From Pinus tabuliformis (lineage: Eukaryota; Streptophyta; Pinopsida; Pinales; Pinaceae): 64,000 nucleotides of DNA. The stretch covers positions 824,455,003-824,519,002 of the forward strand of contig CM062819.1 of the NCBI GenBank assembly GCA_031772625.1. The letters run 5' to 3'. The position numbers and the translations under genes were made by a program. Positions within the stretch are counted from its first letter, which is position 1; every line of letters begins with the position of its first letter. Positions 1 through 10,965 of the stretch are shown in pieces. Below the pieces are notes generated by a model. The model saw only the letters and a program-made list of their open reading frames with translations. It was not told the origin of the DNA and did no database searches.

Positions 1-99
1 ATATTAATAAATAACTTGTTAATGGAAAGAACAAGTGGAGATAATAAACCAGATAATGAAGTAGGGATTTCTGATGTGTTAGATTCAGAAATTTTCACA
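1..99 (+). repeat. 3' end of an F-type LTR inserted in hAT-2
   Basis: The first 99 bases resemble the last part of the F-type LTRs at 28666-29775 and 61787-62898. They share the AAATAACTTGTTAA stretch, a following GAACAAGT, and a terminal TTTTCACA like the one ending the LTR at 29775. Right of base 99 the sequence returns to hAT-2 transposase on the minus strand, so this is the right edge of an LTR inserted in that transposon. The left edge lies outside the window, so no TSD can be checked. Confidence 0.55.
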
Positions 100-193
100 T
101 GCTAGCCAATCACTCTCTTACCTTCAAAAGGCCCCTGAAGGTGAGGTAATAGCTAGAAAATCTAGTCATCACAATCTTCAACAACTCCAATCT

Positions 194-1512
194 TCAGTGA
201 CTGTGGAAAATCCCATGGGTATTGCTATGATTTGTAATAAATGTTATCATTCTTTTGCCTCTCTTGTACAAATCACCAATCCATTTGTATTGATGGTTTT
301 TGTTCATAATAATATCATGTATCAAAAGTTTCATTGTGTGAACCAAACACCCAGACCAAAATAAGTTGGGGTATCTATCCTCAATAATTGCACCCATTGC
401 CTTACAATTAGAAGCATTATCAGTGATGACTTGGATGACATTGTATGGCCCAATACATTCAATTGTTTCAAGTAATGGTTCTACAATGTTGATAGCGGTA
501 TTGAACTTTTTTGAGTAATCGTATGCTTAAAGTAAGATTGCACCATTAAAAGACACAGCAAGAACACTTATCAATGGCTTTCCTTTTACATTTGTCCATC
601 CATCAGATACAATGGACACCGCATGCTCATTCGAAGAATTTGTCATTTTAGCCAAATAATGTGATATTTTTTATTTTAATGATCAAGTCCCACAGTTCTA
701 GCCTTGTAATACCCAAGGCTCTTGTATACTTTGGGGGCATCATTAACGGCAGAAACCATTTCATGCCAATAAGGTGAGTGAACAACATTGAATGGTATCC
801 CACATGCATCGAGAAACAGGTAAATTATTGAATCCACATCATTCCTACACCCTTCCTCAAGGAAATATGATATGGTTCTACGCCTTAAAGAGATGTTTGT
901 TCCTACGCCTCCCCATCCACCGCCATGGGATGATGTTGATCGAGTTCTTTGTGCATGTGATTGTGGGCTATCATGGTCAAAGGCACCCTTTGATCTTTTA
1001 GATCTGTATTGGGATTCCTCCTCTTCCCTTATGTATTTGGCTCTTTGTGTTGCTGACACACTTAAACGAGTTCTGATTCTTATTTGTTTATCTCCATCCC
1101 ATGGCCTTTTCCCACAGATGTGCCTTCTGGCACGGGTGTATGAACCTATGTAAGTGTTTTTGCAATGGAGGCATGTAAATTTAGTGGTTCCACCCCCTTT
1201 CCCTCCTTCAGGCATAGAAAGATATTTCCATAATGGGGTTTGGTCTGATTTAGTTTTTGTGCCCTCATCATCTCCACTCTCCTCTTCCTCCTCACCAAGG
1301 TACTCCTCCTCTCCGGGGTTTTCATCAAATCCACTAAAACCAACTTCTTCATCCTCTCCATCATGATCAACCCTCCTACTCTCCAACACCATAATAACAA
1401 AAAAAGGAACCAACAAGAGAATGCCAAGTGATATAGCCATGATGTTTGATTTTTTGAGCCTACAATAAAATGGAGTAATGGGAATGGGAAAGAGAGAAGA
1501 GAACATTTTCAT
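194..1512 (-). pseudogene. hAT-2 transposase (BED finger, DUF659), broken
   Basis: A hAT transposase binds its transposon ends through a BED zinc finger and excises the element with an RNase H-like catalytic core. The open part at 676-1512 has an acidic N-terminus, then a BED finger with FTCLHCKNTY followed by ARRHICG at about residues 115-135, and ends in YWHEMVSAVND, typical of the segment before DUF659. After several frame breaks the protein resumes with SDGWTNVKGKPLI and ITDNASNCKAMGA, then GAIIEDRYPNLFWSGC and ITFITNHSN, all DUF659-type. The natural start is probably the Met near 1391, giving MVLESRRVDHDG; the hydrophobic run upstream reads as leader. The frame is lost near base 100 at the LTR. 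The C-terminal dimerisation domain is outside the window, and the gene is clearly inactive here. Confidence 0.8.
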
Positions 1513-1810
1513 TTAGCAATGAACATATAAAAAACACAAATGCTAGATTAGAGTGTAGATCCTACCTCTTTGGCCTTCAATCACAAGCTCCTAAAGCTCC
1601 CAAGCAATCTTCTCATTCTTTCTCTCAATTTCTTGCCTCAACTCAATCTCCAAGCCTCCAATTCCAAAAGCCCTCCTCTCTTGCTATCTCACTATGCAAA
1701 TGGTGAATAATGAGAGGGAAGGGGTGCCTTTTATCTTTTTTTCCCTTCCCTTCCCTCCCCTTCCTTGCTCGTCTGTCGCTCGTCTGCCGCACGGATTTTT
1801 CCGCCGGCGG

Positions 1811-1873
1811 GAGTGAATTTTTTAAGGAGGGAGTGTTCACTCCCCGATCGCTCCCTCCTTAAAAAATTCGCTC
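1811..1873. repeat. Subterminal palindrome of hAT-2
   Basis: Arms 1811-1833 and 1851-1873 are inverted repeats matching at 22 of 23 positions; the inner 19 are perfect. The loop is 17 bases and includes CACTCCCCGATCG. The palindrome lies among the GCTCCC/GGGAGC words near the transposon end, where hAT transposases usually bind subterminal repeats. Confidence 0.8.
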
Positions 1874-2058
1874 TCGAAGCGAAAGGGAGCGGTCAAGGAA
1901 TGACCACTCTCGACCGCTCACTTAAAAACAAGGAGTGCAATTTTTTTTAGAAAGCGAATTTCGGGAGCGCGCTCTCGAGGTCGCTCCCTATCTGCTCCCA
2001 AGCGGAGCGTGCTCCAGGAGCTAATGAGAGGGGCGGTGGGCCTCGCCCGCAACCCTCG

Positions 2059-2357
2059 TTTTGGGCCTCATCCTTACACATCAAGAATTACCCCATCCGA
2101 GCTCATCCAGCTAAGACCTTCTTGGGTTAGGTAATACTTTGCAGCTTTTAATCTAAGGGCTCTTCTGCTAAGATCTATTAAGCCAGGAGGGGTAGTCAAG
2201 TTGCATAGATAGTAGACGATGTCAGAATACCATTCATCATTCTCAAGCTCAATGGCAATGGCCCACACTTGCTCGTTCTTCCTTTCTTGGATGGCCTCAC
2301 TGTATTCTTAGTCAACATTTCATCCAAACATTTCCCCTTGATGATCTTCTTAGGATG
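2059..2357 (-). pseudogene. pol: Element A: end of RNase H and start of integrase
   Basis: This fragment of the minus-strand Tat-like element A lies between hAT-2 and the left LTR of C. Near 2290-2350 the frame reads KGKCLDEMLTKN, the linker after RNase H; B has KGQGLAEMLTKSN in the same place. Then comes WYSDIVYYLCNLTTP and RRALRLKAAKYYL at about 2120-2240, the stretch before the integrase zinc-binding domain. Reading to the right, the protein rejoins the fragment at 9699-9793 if C is removed. It is cut at about 2058 by hAT-2. Confidence 0.8.
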
Positions 2358-3655
2358 TGTAATGTTCCAAACTTGAACAAATAGTGATATACAAAAGCAA
2401 ATACGATTCATACACAGAAAAATTAAACGATCAGCAAATACTCAATACACATCAGAAATGAGAACCAACTGAGCCATTTTATTAATGGAATGGAGCAAGT
2501 ACAATAGTGTGGAAAATGCACCTGGGCTTGCCTCAAGGGCAAGCTTGACAAAACCCAGGTGTCAAACAGTAATCTCAATGCTGGAAAGTAACTGCTCCTC
2601 TAATGCTCTGTGTTGTCTCCCAGTAACTACAACTGTTGGCTGGAAAGGAGCTGCAAGAAACCCGTCTCTGGTGCTCAGAAAATGATGAAACTTCAGCCAC
2701 AAGCTCCTTGGCCAAAACCCACAAAAACCCAGAAAGGGTTTGGCCTGAATCCAACCTCCCAAATTCGACCTCCTCTATGGCCCACGCCCTCCAAATAGCT
2801 CCAAAAATACGGCCTGCAAGAGATGGACACAAATTCCTCCTACAAGCTCTAAAAGGGACCCAAACACCACTCCAAATATCTCCTCCAACCTCCACGGCAA
2901 AGCTCAGCCTCAAGGACTAATTCTATACCACTAAGTGAGTTCCCAACACTGCCTCTGCGCTGGCCCAGGTAGTGCAAAAGTCACAATGCTAAGCAAGAAC
3001 CTCAATCAGCTCTCAAACTCTCAAACTCTCCCAAATGCTAACAATCCTCCCAAGCCTCCTCTCCGGAAAATCTCACATCAAAACTCCACTGCTAAGCACC
3101 ACCAACAACTCGGCCTCCTCTCCCACTGCATCCTCCAGTAATTTGCACCACCTAGAAGGAAATGCTACTACTGGATATCACAATGTGATCCTCCTCCCGA
3201 AGAAATGAAGAAAACCTTCCTAGGGTGGCACTCGAAGTCCCCCAAAGAAAGGGTGAGCTTTTCGCCTGAAGAACTTGTGCTAAACAGCCAATGACTTGGC
3301 TAAGCAGCTCGAGCAACCAAAGATAAATCGATATACTCGGATGAACGCCCCAGAAGAGGAGAGATGCCCTCCTTATATAGTTTTCATGGAGCACTTTTTG
3401 CTCCATTTCGTCCTCCGTCGTGGGCCCTCACTTAACCATCATCATGCAAAAGTTAATCCCCTCCATGCAAATCGAACCAGGGAGTGTGTAATTCCCTAGT
3501 GAGGGTGGCCCCCATGTGTAACTTAACTACAAAACAAAACATCTTCTCCTAGTCTAATCTCCTAATAAAATCGAATGGGGTCCACTAACTCCAAAATTGG
3601 CCCCATAATACAAAAATTAATCTTGTTCCAAAATGATTTAGGAAGGGACATGACA
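2358..3655 (-). repeat. 3' LTR of element C
   Basis: 1298 bp, starting TGTAATGTTCC and ending CATGACA on the plus strand; the retroviral orientation is minus, so it reads TGTCATG...ATTACA. It matches the LTR at 8434-9698 throughout, with scattered substitutions and small indels. Confidence 0.93.
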
Positions 3656-4418
3656 GTCCTCCCCTCCCAAATGTTGCTTGTCCCCAAGCAACTTCAATGT
3701 CGGATGCTCAAGAATGTGCTCTCCCTCCCAAGTGGCATCCTCATCCGGTAAATTCTTCCATCGCACCAAATACTCTCTGATGATCCTGCTTTTGAGCTTC
3801 CTTTCCCTGGTCTCCAAAATGGCTTCTAGCTCTAGGATCAAATGCCCCTCATCATCAAGTGGAGGCAACTCCATGACTGTTGTAACCTGCTGCCCCAACA
3901 CCCTCTTGAGGCATGACACATGAAAGATGTTATGAATCCTGCTCCCTGGTGGTAGCTCCAACTCGTAAGCCACCTCTCCAACCCTCCTGCTCACTCTGTA
4001 CGGCCCAAAGAATCTCGGTTGTAGCTTTTCGACCCCCTTCTGCTTAAGTTTGGATTATCAGTATAGCTGCAATCAAAGGTAGACCAAGTCCCCCTCCTTG
4101 AAATGCCTCTCTACTCGATTCTGATTAGCATACATCTTCTGTTGGTTTTGGGTTTGTCTGTAAGTTATCCTTAACAGCCTTGAGGATATCTTGGCTCTCT
4201 AGGATCCAATCCTTGGCCTTTAGGGCTTTGCTATCTCCAAAAACAATATCAGCAAAAGACAAAGTGTCATAACCATATAAAACATGTAAAGGAGTCAAAA
4301 AAATGGACATATGATGGGTGGTGTTGTAACAATACTCTCCCAGGTGCAACCATCGAATCCAAGCTCTCTGCTGCCCTGTCACATAATTCCTAAGATAGTG
4401 CTCCAACCACTGGTTCAC
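3638..4418 (-). pseudogene. pol: Element C: integrase C-terminus and chromodomain
   Basis: At 4125-4418 the protein shows the late integrase region (WLEHYLRNYV, then NTTHHMSIFLTPLHVLYGYD). At 3638-3994 it has the GPY/F-like segment (ELPPGSRIHNIFHVSCLKR) followed by a chromodomain containing YLVRWKNLPDEDATWE. A chromodomain at the integrase C-terminus defines chromoviruses and is known to steer integration to particular chromatin. Frame breaks lie between the two parts (about 3995-4124). The exact chromovirus clade was not determined. Confidence 0.85.
3656..3672 (-). other. Polypurine tract of element C
   Basis: Read on the minus strand, the bases before the 3' LTR are TTTGGGAGGGGAGGAC, a purine-rich run at the position where plus-strand DNA synthesis is primed. 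Confidence 0.75.
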
Positions 4419-4429
4419 CCTCTCTGTCT

Positions 4430-5400
4430 GACCATTGGTCTACGGATGATGGTTGGTGCTCGAGCTGAGCTCAGAGTCGACTAGTCTGAAGAGCTCCTGC
4501 CAAAATCCTCCCATGAATTAGCTATCCCTGTCACTGACTATGGTCTTAGGGACTCCGTGCAGACGAAAGACCTCCCTGAAGAACAACTTTTCCACCTGTG
4601 AGGTTGAATATCGTGTCAGTATGGCAAAGAAGTGTGCAAACTTGGTCAATCAGTCGACCACTACAAAAATACAATCCTTCCCTTGCACCGAGGGAAGTCT
4701 AGTAATGAAGTCCATATAGATGCTCTCCCATTTCCCCTCAGGGATGGAAAGAGGTTGCAACAATTCTGCGAGATGGGTCAACTCTCCCTTGTTCCTCTGG
4801 CAGACTTCGCACTCCTGCACATGCTTCAATACATCTCCCTTGAGGCCCTTCCAAGTGAAGCACTCTCTCACTGCCATGTCTGTCTTCCTAAACCCCTGGT
4901 GCCTGGCCAAAGGAGAATCATGAACTGCTCAAAGGACACGCTCTCTCAACTATGATCCTGAAACCAAAAATATGCACCCCCTATAATAAATAACCTCGTC
5001 CATCGCTCTGTAGCACTCATCTGCATAGCTACCCTCCAAGATCTCACATGCCTGATGATCCTTGGAGTACTCTACCAATAACTGGGCCTTCCAGTCATGA
5101 CAAATACTCATGAGTCATGAGTGAAAGCCCGACTGGTCTCCTAGATAGTGCATCCACCACTACGTTGTGCTTCCCCCACATATTCTCAATATCAAAATCG
5201 TAGACATGCACTTTGTTGACCCATCTCTGTTGTCTGTCATTGAGGCCCTACTACCCCATGAAATGGTGAAGACTGTTGTGATCTGTCTTCACCCGAAATC
5301 GATTCCCCACCAAACACTGTCTAAATTTGGCCAATGCATGCATTATGGCAAACATATCCTTGTCGTAAATGGAATACGACAGCTCATGAGGTAGAAGCTT
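4430..5400 (-). pseudogene. pol: Element C: RNase H end and integrase N-terminus
   Basis: At 4650-4910 the minus strand encodes the zinc-binding and core start of integrase: HQGFRKTDMAVRECFTWKG, then CEVCQRNKGE, then WESIYMDFITRLP with the first core aspartate. Between about 4960 and 5400 the RNase H is present only as broken frames. The stretch from 4430 to 4650 encodes the middle of the integrase core in several frames. The gene cannot give a working enzyme. Confidence 0.8.
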
Positions 5401-6782
5401 TCAGCTCTCGAAAGCAATGGGGTGCCCTCCTTGGGACAAGACTGCCCCGATCCCTACACCTGATGCATCACACTCCAATGTGAAAGGCTGAGTGAAATCT
5501 GGGAGTGCTAATATCGGACAACAACTCATCACCTCCTTGAGGCAATCAAATGTTGCCTGAGCTCCCTCTGTCCACGCAAAGGCCCCTTTCTTAGTCAGAT
5601 CAGTAAGGGGTGCTGCCAACTGTGAGAAGCCCTTCACGAACTTCCGATAATAAGTACAGATGCCCAAAAATCCTCTCAACGTTGTCACATCTCGGAGCTC
5701 TAGCCAATCCCGAATTGCCTGAATCTTCTCCTCATGCACCTTGACCCCACCTACACCTATGATGTGTCCCAAGTAAAGCATCTCTATTATCCCAAACTCG
5801 CACTTAGACATCTTAGCGTAGAATTATTTCTCCTCCAATATACGCAAAACTGTCTCTAAGTGTTGCAAGTGCTCCTCCCATGTCCTGTTGTAGATCAAGA
5901 TGTCATCAAAGAATACCAGTACAAACCTCCTCAGCTGGCCTTGGAACACATGGTTCATGCATGACTGGAAAGTAGTCGGTGCATTGGTCAACCCAAAAGG
6001 CATGACCAGGAACTTGAAATGCCCATAATGACACCTGAAGGTTGTCTTCGGAATGTCCTGTTCTCTCACCTGGATCTGATGATACCCTCACTGTAGATCT
6101 ATCTTAGAGAAGTACTTGGCTCCTCTAAGCTCATCCATCAACTCATCAATGCGTGGAATGGGATACCTGTTCTTCAGCGTCTTCTTGTTGAGGGCCCTAT
6201 AGTCAATACACATGCGGAGAGTCTCGTCCTTCTTCTTCACCAGCACAATCGAAGAAGCAAACGGACTAGAACTCAGTCTGATGTGACCCAATGCCAACAA
6301 CTCCCTGATGGCTCTCTCGATCTCGTCCTTATAGGCCTTGGGATGCCTATAGGGTGTGGTGATGACCGCCTACACACCAAGCTCCAACTCTATAGTGTGC
6401 TCAAATCCTCTGTCAAGTGGTTGCCCTGGTGGTATATCTCCAAAAACTATCGGATATCTATCCAATACTGCCTGTATGTCTGGATGTGGTGGTGTGGTCT
6501 TTCCCCCAGCCTCTGAAATCCTCAGCTCTACTGCCCATGCTATGTCTCCATGCCTCAAATTGGCCTCCATCCGGTGGGCCGAAACTGTCTGAGGGGGGTA
6601 CAAATGCATGCCCCTAAGACCACCGGCTTACCATCCGGTCCAGCAAACTCCATCACCAATTGTTTCCAATCAGTGGTAACCCGACCAAGGGAATACAACC
6701 ATTGGACACCCAGCACCACATTGGTGTCTGGTACATCCACCACGAAAAAGTGGTTTGTCATTGAATAGTTCCCCATAGTCAC
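5401..6782 (-). pseudogene. pol: Element C: reverse transcriptase and RNase H start
   Basis: The RT copies element RNA into DNA. Motifs in order on the minus strand are VDVPDTNVVLGVQWL after the protease (about 6700-6760), [17 protein letters not shown] (about 6200-6240), YFSKIDL (6090), MPFGLTNAPTTFQ, and the catalytic box FFDDILIY at about 5902-5913. The thumb (YLGHIIG, then LRGFLGICTYYRKF) follows, then the start of RNase H with ECDASGVGIGAVL (about 5420-5480). The RT box is intact, but the pieces lie in at least four frames, with stops near 6085 and 5820. Confidence 0.88.
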
Positions 6783-6809
6783 TGTCAGAGCGGGAACATA
6801 TCAAGTGCA

Positions 6810-7253
6810 CTACATAGTCTTGTCTCCTGGTATTAGGACTGAAAACCCCTCAAACTCTGTAGTGGTGATGCCCCTCCTCTGGACCATCTGAGCATCAATA
6901 AAATTGTGGGTGGCCCCACTGTCTACCAAAATTGAGACACGCTGCCCCTGCACCGTACCTCTGATCCTCATAGTCAAAAATTTGGGAATCTCACACAAAG
7001 AAGCTAGGACTCCCCCTGCTGGTGCGAAAGATGCTCCTCCCTGAGGTGGTGGTGGTGGTGGTCCTCTCCCTGCTAGCTCCTCACTATCTCCGCCACCAAA
7101 CTCCAACTCCTCATCATTCTCCTGATCACTATCTGAGAAGACCTCGATGTAATGGACCTTGCCTGCTGTGCACCGATGACCAAGTGCCCAAGGCTCTCGG
7201 CATGTAAAACATAGCTTCCTCCTCCTGAGGTCTCTCCTGGTCTCGTCATCCAA
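6810..7253 (-). pseudogene. pol: Element C: zinc knuckle and aspartic protease
   Basis: The frame begins with a nucleocapsid zinc knuckle, CFTCREPWALGHRC (CX2C...HX4C-like), then a linker with a proline run. The protease follows with ILVDSGATHNFID, where the catalytic DSG is intact. The knuckle is separated from the preceding gag frame by one in-frame stop near 7278. Family knowledge: the protease cuts the gag-pol polyprotein. Confidence 0.87.
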
Positions 7254-7277
7254 CTGACCACGCCCTTGAGCTGCTCC

Positions 7278-8320
7278 CTATGATGTGGTTACTCTAGTGT
7301 CACCTCCCTTTTGAGGATAGGGAGTGCGTGCAGGAAATGGAGCTCGAGCCTTGGTAATGACCCCTTGCAAATCCTGAGTGCAAGACACTGCCTCTAGAAG
7401 AGTAGATGGTTTGCGAGACTTCACTAGTCCTCGCAATGGCTCTGTCAATCCCTCTACAAATGTGTCTACTCTCCTCGCATCTGACAAATCAAACACCATG
7501 ACTGAGAACCTCAAAAACTCTGAGATATAATGCTCCAAATGTCCTGTCTGTCGGAGCTGGGTCAACTCTCTGAAGTGAGTCTCTGGATCCTTTCGATCAA
7601 AGCGCTCCACTACTCTCCATGTGAATTCCTCAGAGGAGGTCACGCTAGCATACCCCAGAGTGGACAAACCATGAAACCACCAATCGTGTGCCTCCCCCTC
7701 CAGGTGCAATGTGGCCATCTTGATGGCCTCTACCTCTGTCATCCGATTCAGCTGGAAGTATGTGTCTAGCTTCTCTACCCAAGCACATGTTGTGCACTTG
7801 GAAGTGCCATCATATGTAGGGAAATACATTTTCCCAATATAACGATGTAGCTCATAGTTCTGTGTACCATAACCTTTCCCCTTCTCGTTCTGCTTGAGCT
7901 TACAAAAATCTCTGAAGGTCAGAGCCTCTCTGAACTCTACTCCCATGGACTGCCACTCCCAGAAATGCTCCCCCATCAACGATGCATCCTTACCTCCACT
8001 AGTCTCTCCCTGCACGAAAGGTATGAAAGAGGGTAAAGTAGCTCGAGTTGGCTCACTCAAGGATGGTCCTGCGCAGTGGGTGAAAGGTGATCGAACTGTT
8101 GAGAGGCCCCTGAAGTCTCTCCAACTACGAACTCCCAGTGAGTGCTTCGCTCCCGGTTCTGCATTTTGATCTCGTCCAGCATCTCCTTTTGCCCCTTCGC
8201 CAAATCACTCAAAGCCTTCAAGAGGCTATTGAAGGCCATCTCTTCCCTGCTCTTGGGCTCACCCATATCTTCTGCTACTGCAGTATTCCCACAATCCTCC
8301 GTGTCTGGAGTAATCTCCAA
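7278..8320 (-). pseudogene. gag: Element C: gag
   Basis: Gag forms the virus-like particle. The main open part at 7278-8060 has the Ty3 gag core: FPTYDGTSKCTTCAWVEKLD, then AHDWWFHGLS, then LRQTGHLEHYISEFLRF and FVEGLTEPLRGLV. The N-terminal part at 8057-8320 has EEMAFNSLLKALSDLAKGQ in another frame, so a frameshift lies near 8060. Translation of the full-length RNA would begin just inside the primer-binding site at 8421-8432. Confidence 0.85.
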
Positions 8321-8420
8321 CTCCCTTTCCCTGCTCCGGTACCTTTGTCTTCTCTAAGTAATATTTTGCTAGTCCTCCTCACTCATAGAAAAGTTTCCCC
8401 ACGGCTAAGCCAAAATCTAA

Positions 8421-8432
8421 GCTCTGATACCA
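8421..8432 (-). other. Primer-binding site of element C (tRNA-iMet)
   Basis: On the minus strand, one base after the 5' LTR, is TGGTATCAGAGC, complementary to the 3' end of plant initiator methionine tRNA. Confidence 0.92.
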
Positions 8433-8433
8433 T

Positions 8434-9698
8434 TGTAATGTTCCAAACTTAAACAAACAATGATATACAAAAGCAAATACGATTCATACACAAAAAAATT
8501 AAACGATCAACAAATACTCAATACAAATCAGAAATGAGAACCAACTGAGCCATTTTATTAATGGAATGAAGCAAGTTCAATAATGTGGAAAATGCACCTA
8601 GGCTTGCCTCAAGGGCAAGCTTAACAGAACCCAGGTTTCAAACAGTAATCTCAATGCTGGAAAGTAACTGCTTCTCTAATGATCTATTTTGTCTCCCAGT
8701 AACTACAACTACTGGCTGAAAGGAGCTGCAAGAAACCCCGTCTCTGGTGCTCAGAAAATGATGAAACATCAGCCACACGCTCCTTGGCCAAAACCCACAA
8801 ATACCCAAAAAGGGTTTGGCCTGAATCCAACCTCCCAAATTCGACCTCCTATATGGCCCACACCCTCCAAACAGCTCCAGAAATACGGCCTGCAAGAGAT
8901 GGCCACAAAGTCCTCCTCCAAGCTCTGAAAGGGAAGCAAACACCACACCAAATATCTCCTCCAACCTCCACGGCAAAGCTCAACCTCAATGACTGATGCT
9001 CTACCCACCAAGTGAGCTCCCAATACTGCCTCTGCGCTTGCCTAGGTAGTGAGAAAGTCACACTGCTAAGCAAGAAGCTCAATCAGCTCCCAAACTCTCC
9101 CAAATGCTGACAATCCTCCCTAGCCTCCTCTCCGAAAAATCTCACATCAAAACTCCACTGCTAAGCACCACAACAACTCAGCCTCCTCTCCCATTCCATC
9201 CTCCAGTAATACACTGGAAATCACAATGTGATCCTCCTCCTCAAGAAATGAAGAGAACCTTCCTAGGGTGGCACTTGAAGTCCCCCAAAGAAAGGGTGAG
9301 CTCTTCGCCTCAAGAACTCATACTAAATGGCCAGTGACTCAGCTAGGCAGCTCGAGCAACCAAAGAGAAATCGATATACTCTGATGAATGCCCCAGAAGA
9401 GGAGAATTGCCCTCCTTATATAGTTTCCGTGGAGCACTTTTCCCTCCATTTCATCCTCTATCATTGGCCCTCACTTAACCATCATCATGCAAAAGTTAAC
9501 CCCCTCCATGCACAACGAACTAGGGAGTGCATAATTCCCTAGTGAGGGTGGCCCCCATGCGTAACTGAACTACAAAACAAAACATCTTCTCCAAGTCTAA
9601 TCTGCTAATAAAAACAAATGGGGTCCATTAACTCCAAAATTGTCCCCATAATACAAAAATTATTCTTGTTCCAAAATGATTTAGGAAGGGGCATGACA
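8434..9698 (-). repeat. 5' LTR of element C
   Basis: 1265 bp with the same TGTAATG...CATGACA ends (plus strand) as 2358-3655. It is the transcription-starting LTR because the primer site and gag follow it on the minus strand. Confidence 0.93.
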
Positions 9699-9793
9699 GG
9701 ACAGATGTCCAAATCATATTCTTGTATTTTTGCTACCCATTTTCCCCTTGACCCAAGGTAGTCAATTTGTGATAACACCTCTTTCACGGTCGG
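9699..9793 (-). pseudogene. pol: Element A: RNase H fragment
   Basis: Minus-strand frame with VLSQIDYLGSRGKWVAKIQEYD, the RNase H stretch seen in B as ILTQTDCLRTRARWVTKIQE (about 17080-17140). It lies between hAT-1n on the right and element C on the left, and joins 10966-11729 and 2059-2357 once those are removed. Confidence 0.82.
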
Positions 9794-9801
9794 GTACAGA
9801 A

Positions 9802-10957
9802 CAGTGTTTTTAAACCCGACCGGCTCGGAACCGACTTGGCCGAGTTGGTCCGAGTCGGCCAAAAAAATTTCAATTCAATGGTTGAACTGGTTCGGCCGGG
9901 CGAGTTAATATCGAGCCGGCCGAGTCATTGCATGACTCGGCTGGCTTGGTATTAACTCGGCTGGCTTGGCCAAGTCCATATCAACTCGGCCGGGTCAAGG
10001 AAAGCTGCTAGTGAACCCCCAAAAACGCAATGTTTTTGATTTTTTTATGTTTTTTCTGAGTGTGGGGGACTCCAAATGGTTTTATTAATTGGTTTTTTGT
10101 CTTTGGGATCCATTTCCCTCTCCTAGTATTGATATGCTATTCAAATTTCATGGCAATGTTAAATTCTTAAAGTAAAATTCATCTTTTTACTTAAATTTTT
10201 AACATTACCATGAAATGACTTAGGATGTTTGAGAGTGGTTTCGGCCTCATTGGATTTCATATGGAGAAAGTAGAATTTTAGATTTCATTCAAAATCTAGC
10301 AGACTTATCAGTTTTTCAGGATTTCAGGATTGGGGGATTGCAATGTTTCCATTGAATTTTGTCATGTATGAGGGTATGGAACTCGTATTTAATCAAGAGC
10401 ACCAATCCCTCTATGTACCTTGATGTTAGTGACATTGGTTGTCGAACTCCACTAGGATTCGCTCCCAAACTGGGAACTTCTGAAAATGTCGCTCCCGCTC
10501 CCGTTTTCGCTCTCGATCCCTGCTTTCGCTCCCGCTCCCAAGTAACACTGAGCCAGATGATGTTGGCAACTCTAGCAATAGCCAATAGTATTGGTCACAG
10601 ACTTTTGTTGTAGAGGCCATTTATAGCCTCCTTGGTTATGTGTTTTTGTTTTGATCTCTATATCATCATCGTGTATGTATTGGACAGTGCACTGGATGCC
10701 ATTTTGATATAATGGATATATTCATGAGCCTACTCTGATCATATGTTGTCTTCTATCTATATTCTAATGTTGTGTGTTTGGAAACATGAATGAAAATCTT
10801 TAAAATTATGTGTTTTTATAAAAAATAAAAAAATATTTAATGTATTTTTTACAACGATTGAGTCATTGAAATCGAGCCGGCCAAGTCGATAGTCGGAGTC
10901 GGAGTTGGAGTCAACCCTCAGTCGAGTCGGAGTCGGAGTCAGAGTTTTAGATCATTG
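9802..10957 (+). mobile_element. hAT-1n: short non-autonomous hAT-1 derivative
   Basis: A 1156-bp element with an exact 8-bp TSD, GTACAGAA (9794-9801 and 10958-10965), as expected for hAT. Its ends CAGTGTTTTTAAAC and (complement) CAATGATCTAAAAC match the hAT-1 terminal repeat CAATGTTTTAAAAC. Both subterminal zones repeat GAGTCGG/CCGACTC. Its right part (about 10548-10957) follows 43400-43827 of the autonomous copy closely. Its middle (about 10040-10548) is instead homologous, in inverse orientation, to the hAT-2n element at 19852-21280, so it is a chimera. No coding capacity. Confidence 0.9.
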
Positions 10958-10965
10958 GTACAGAA

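Larger units (their letters stand above)
100..2058 (-). mobile_element. hAT-2 DNA transposon, 5' part
   Basis: This is the 5' half of a hAT transposon reading leftwards. It has a terminal sequence GCAACCCT at 2049-2056, as in the short copy ending at 21280. Subterminal DNA at 1795-2050 is rich in GGGAGC/GCTCCC words, and a BED and DUF659-type transposase follows at about 194-1512. It sits inside the integrase region of element A. The other end is off the window, so the 8-bp TSD cannot be confirmed. The exact end could be anywhere from 2056 to 2058. Confidence 0.75.
2358..9698 (-). mobile_element. Element C: complete chromovirus (Ty3/gypsy)
   Basis: A 7.34-kb LTR retrotransposon on the minus strand. 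It has LTRs at 2358-3655 and 8434-9698, an initiator-Met primer site beside the right LTR, a purine tract beside the left LTR, and gag, protease, RT, RNase H, integrase and chromodomain in order. Flanking 5-mers, read on the minus strand, are TGTCC and CATCC, a TSD differing by two transitions. Removing C rejoins the RNase H frame of element A. By eye the first 100 bases of the two LTRs differ at about six positions, so the insertion is not young. All coding regions carry stops or frameshifts. Confidence 0.93.

Noticed and set aside
792..1366. Plus-strand reading frames opposite the hAT-2 transposase
   Set aside because: They are antisense to a recognised transposase and have no domain of their own.
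1391..1512. Hydrophobic N-terminus suggesting a membrane or secreted protein
   Set aside because: It lies upstream of the natural start of a hAT transposase and reads as untranslated leader.
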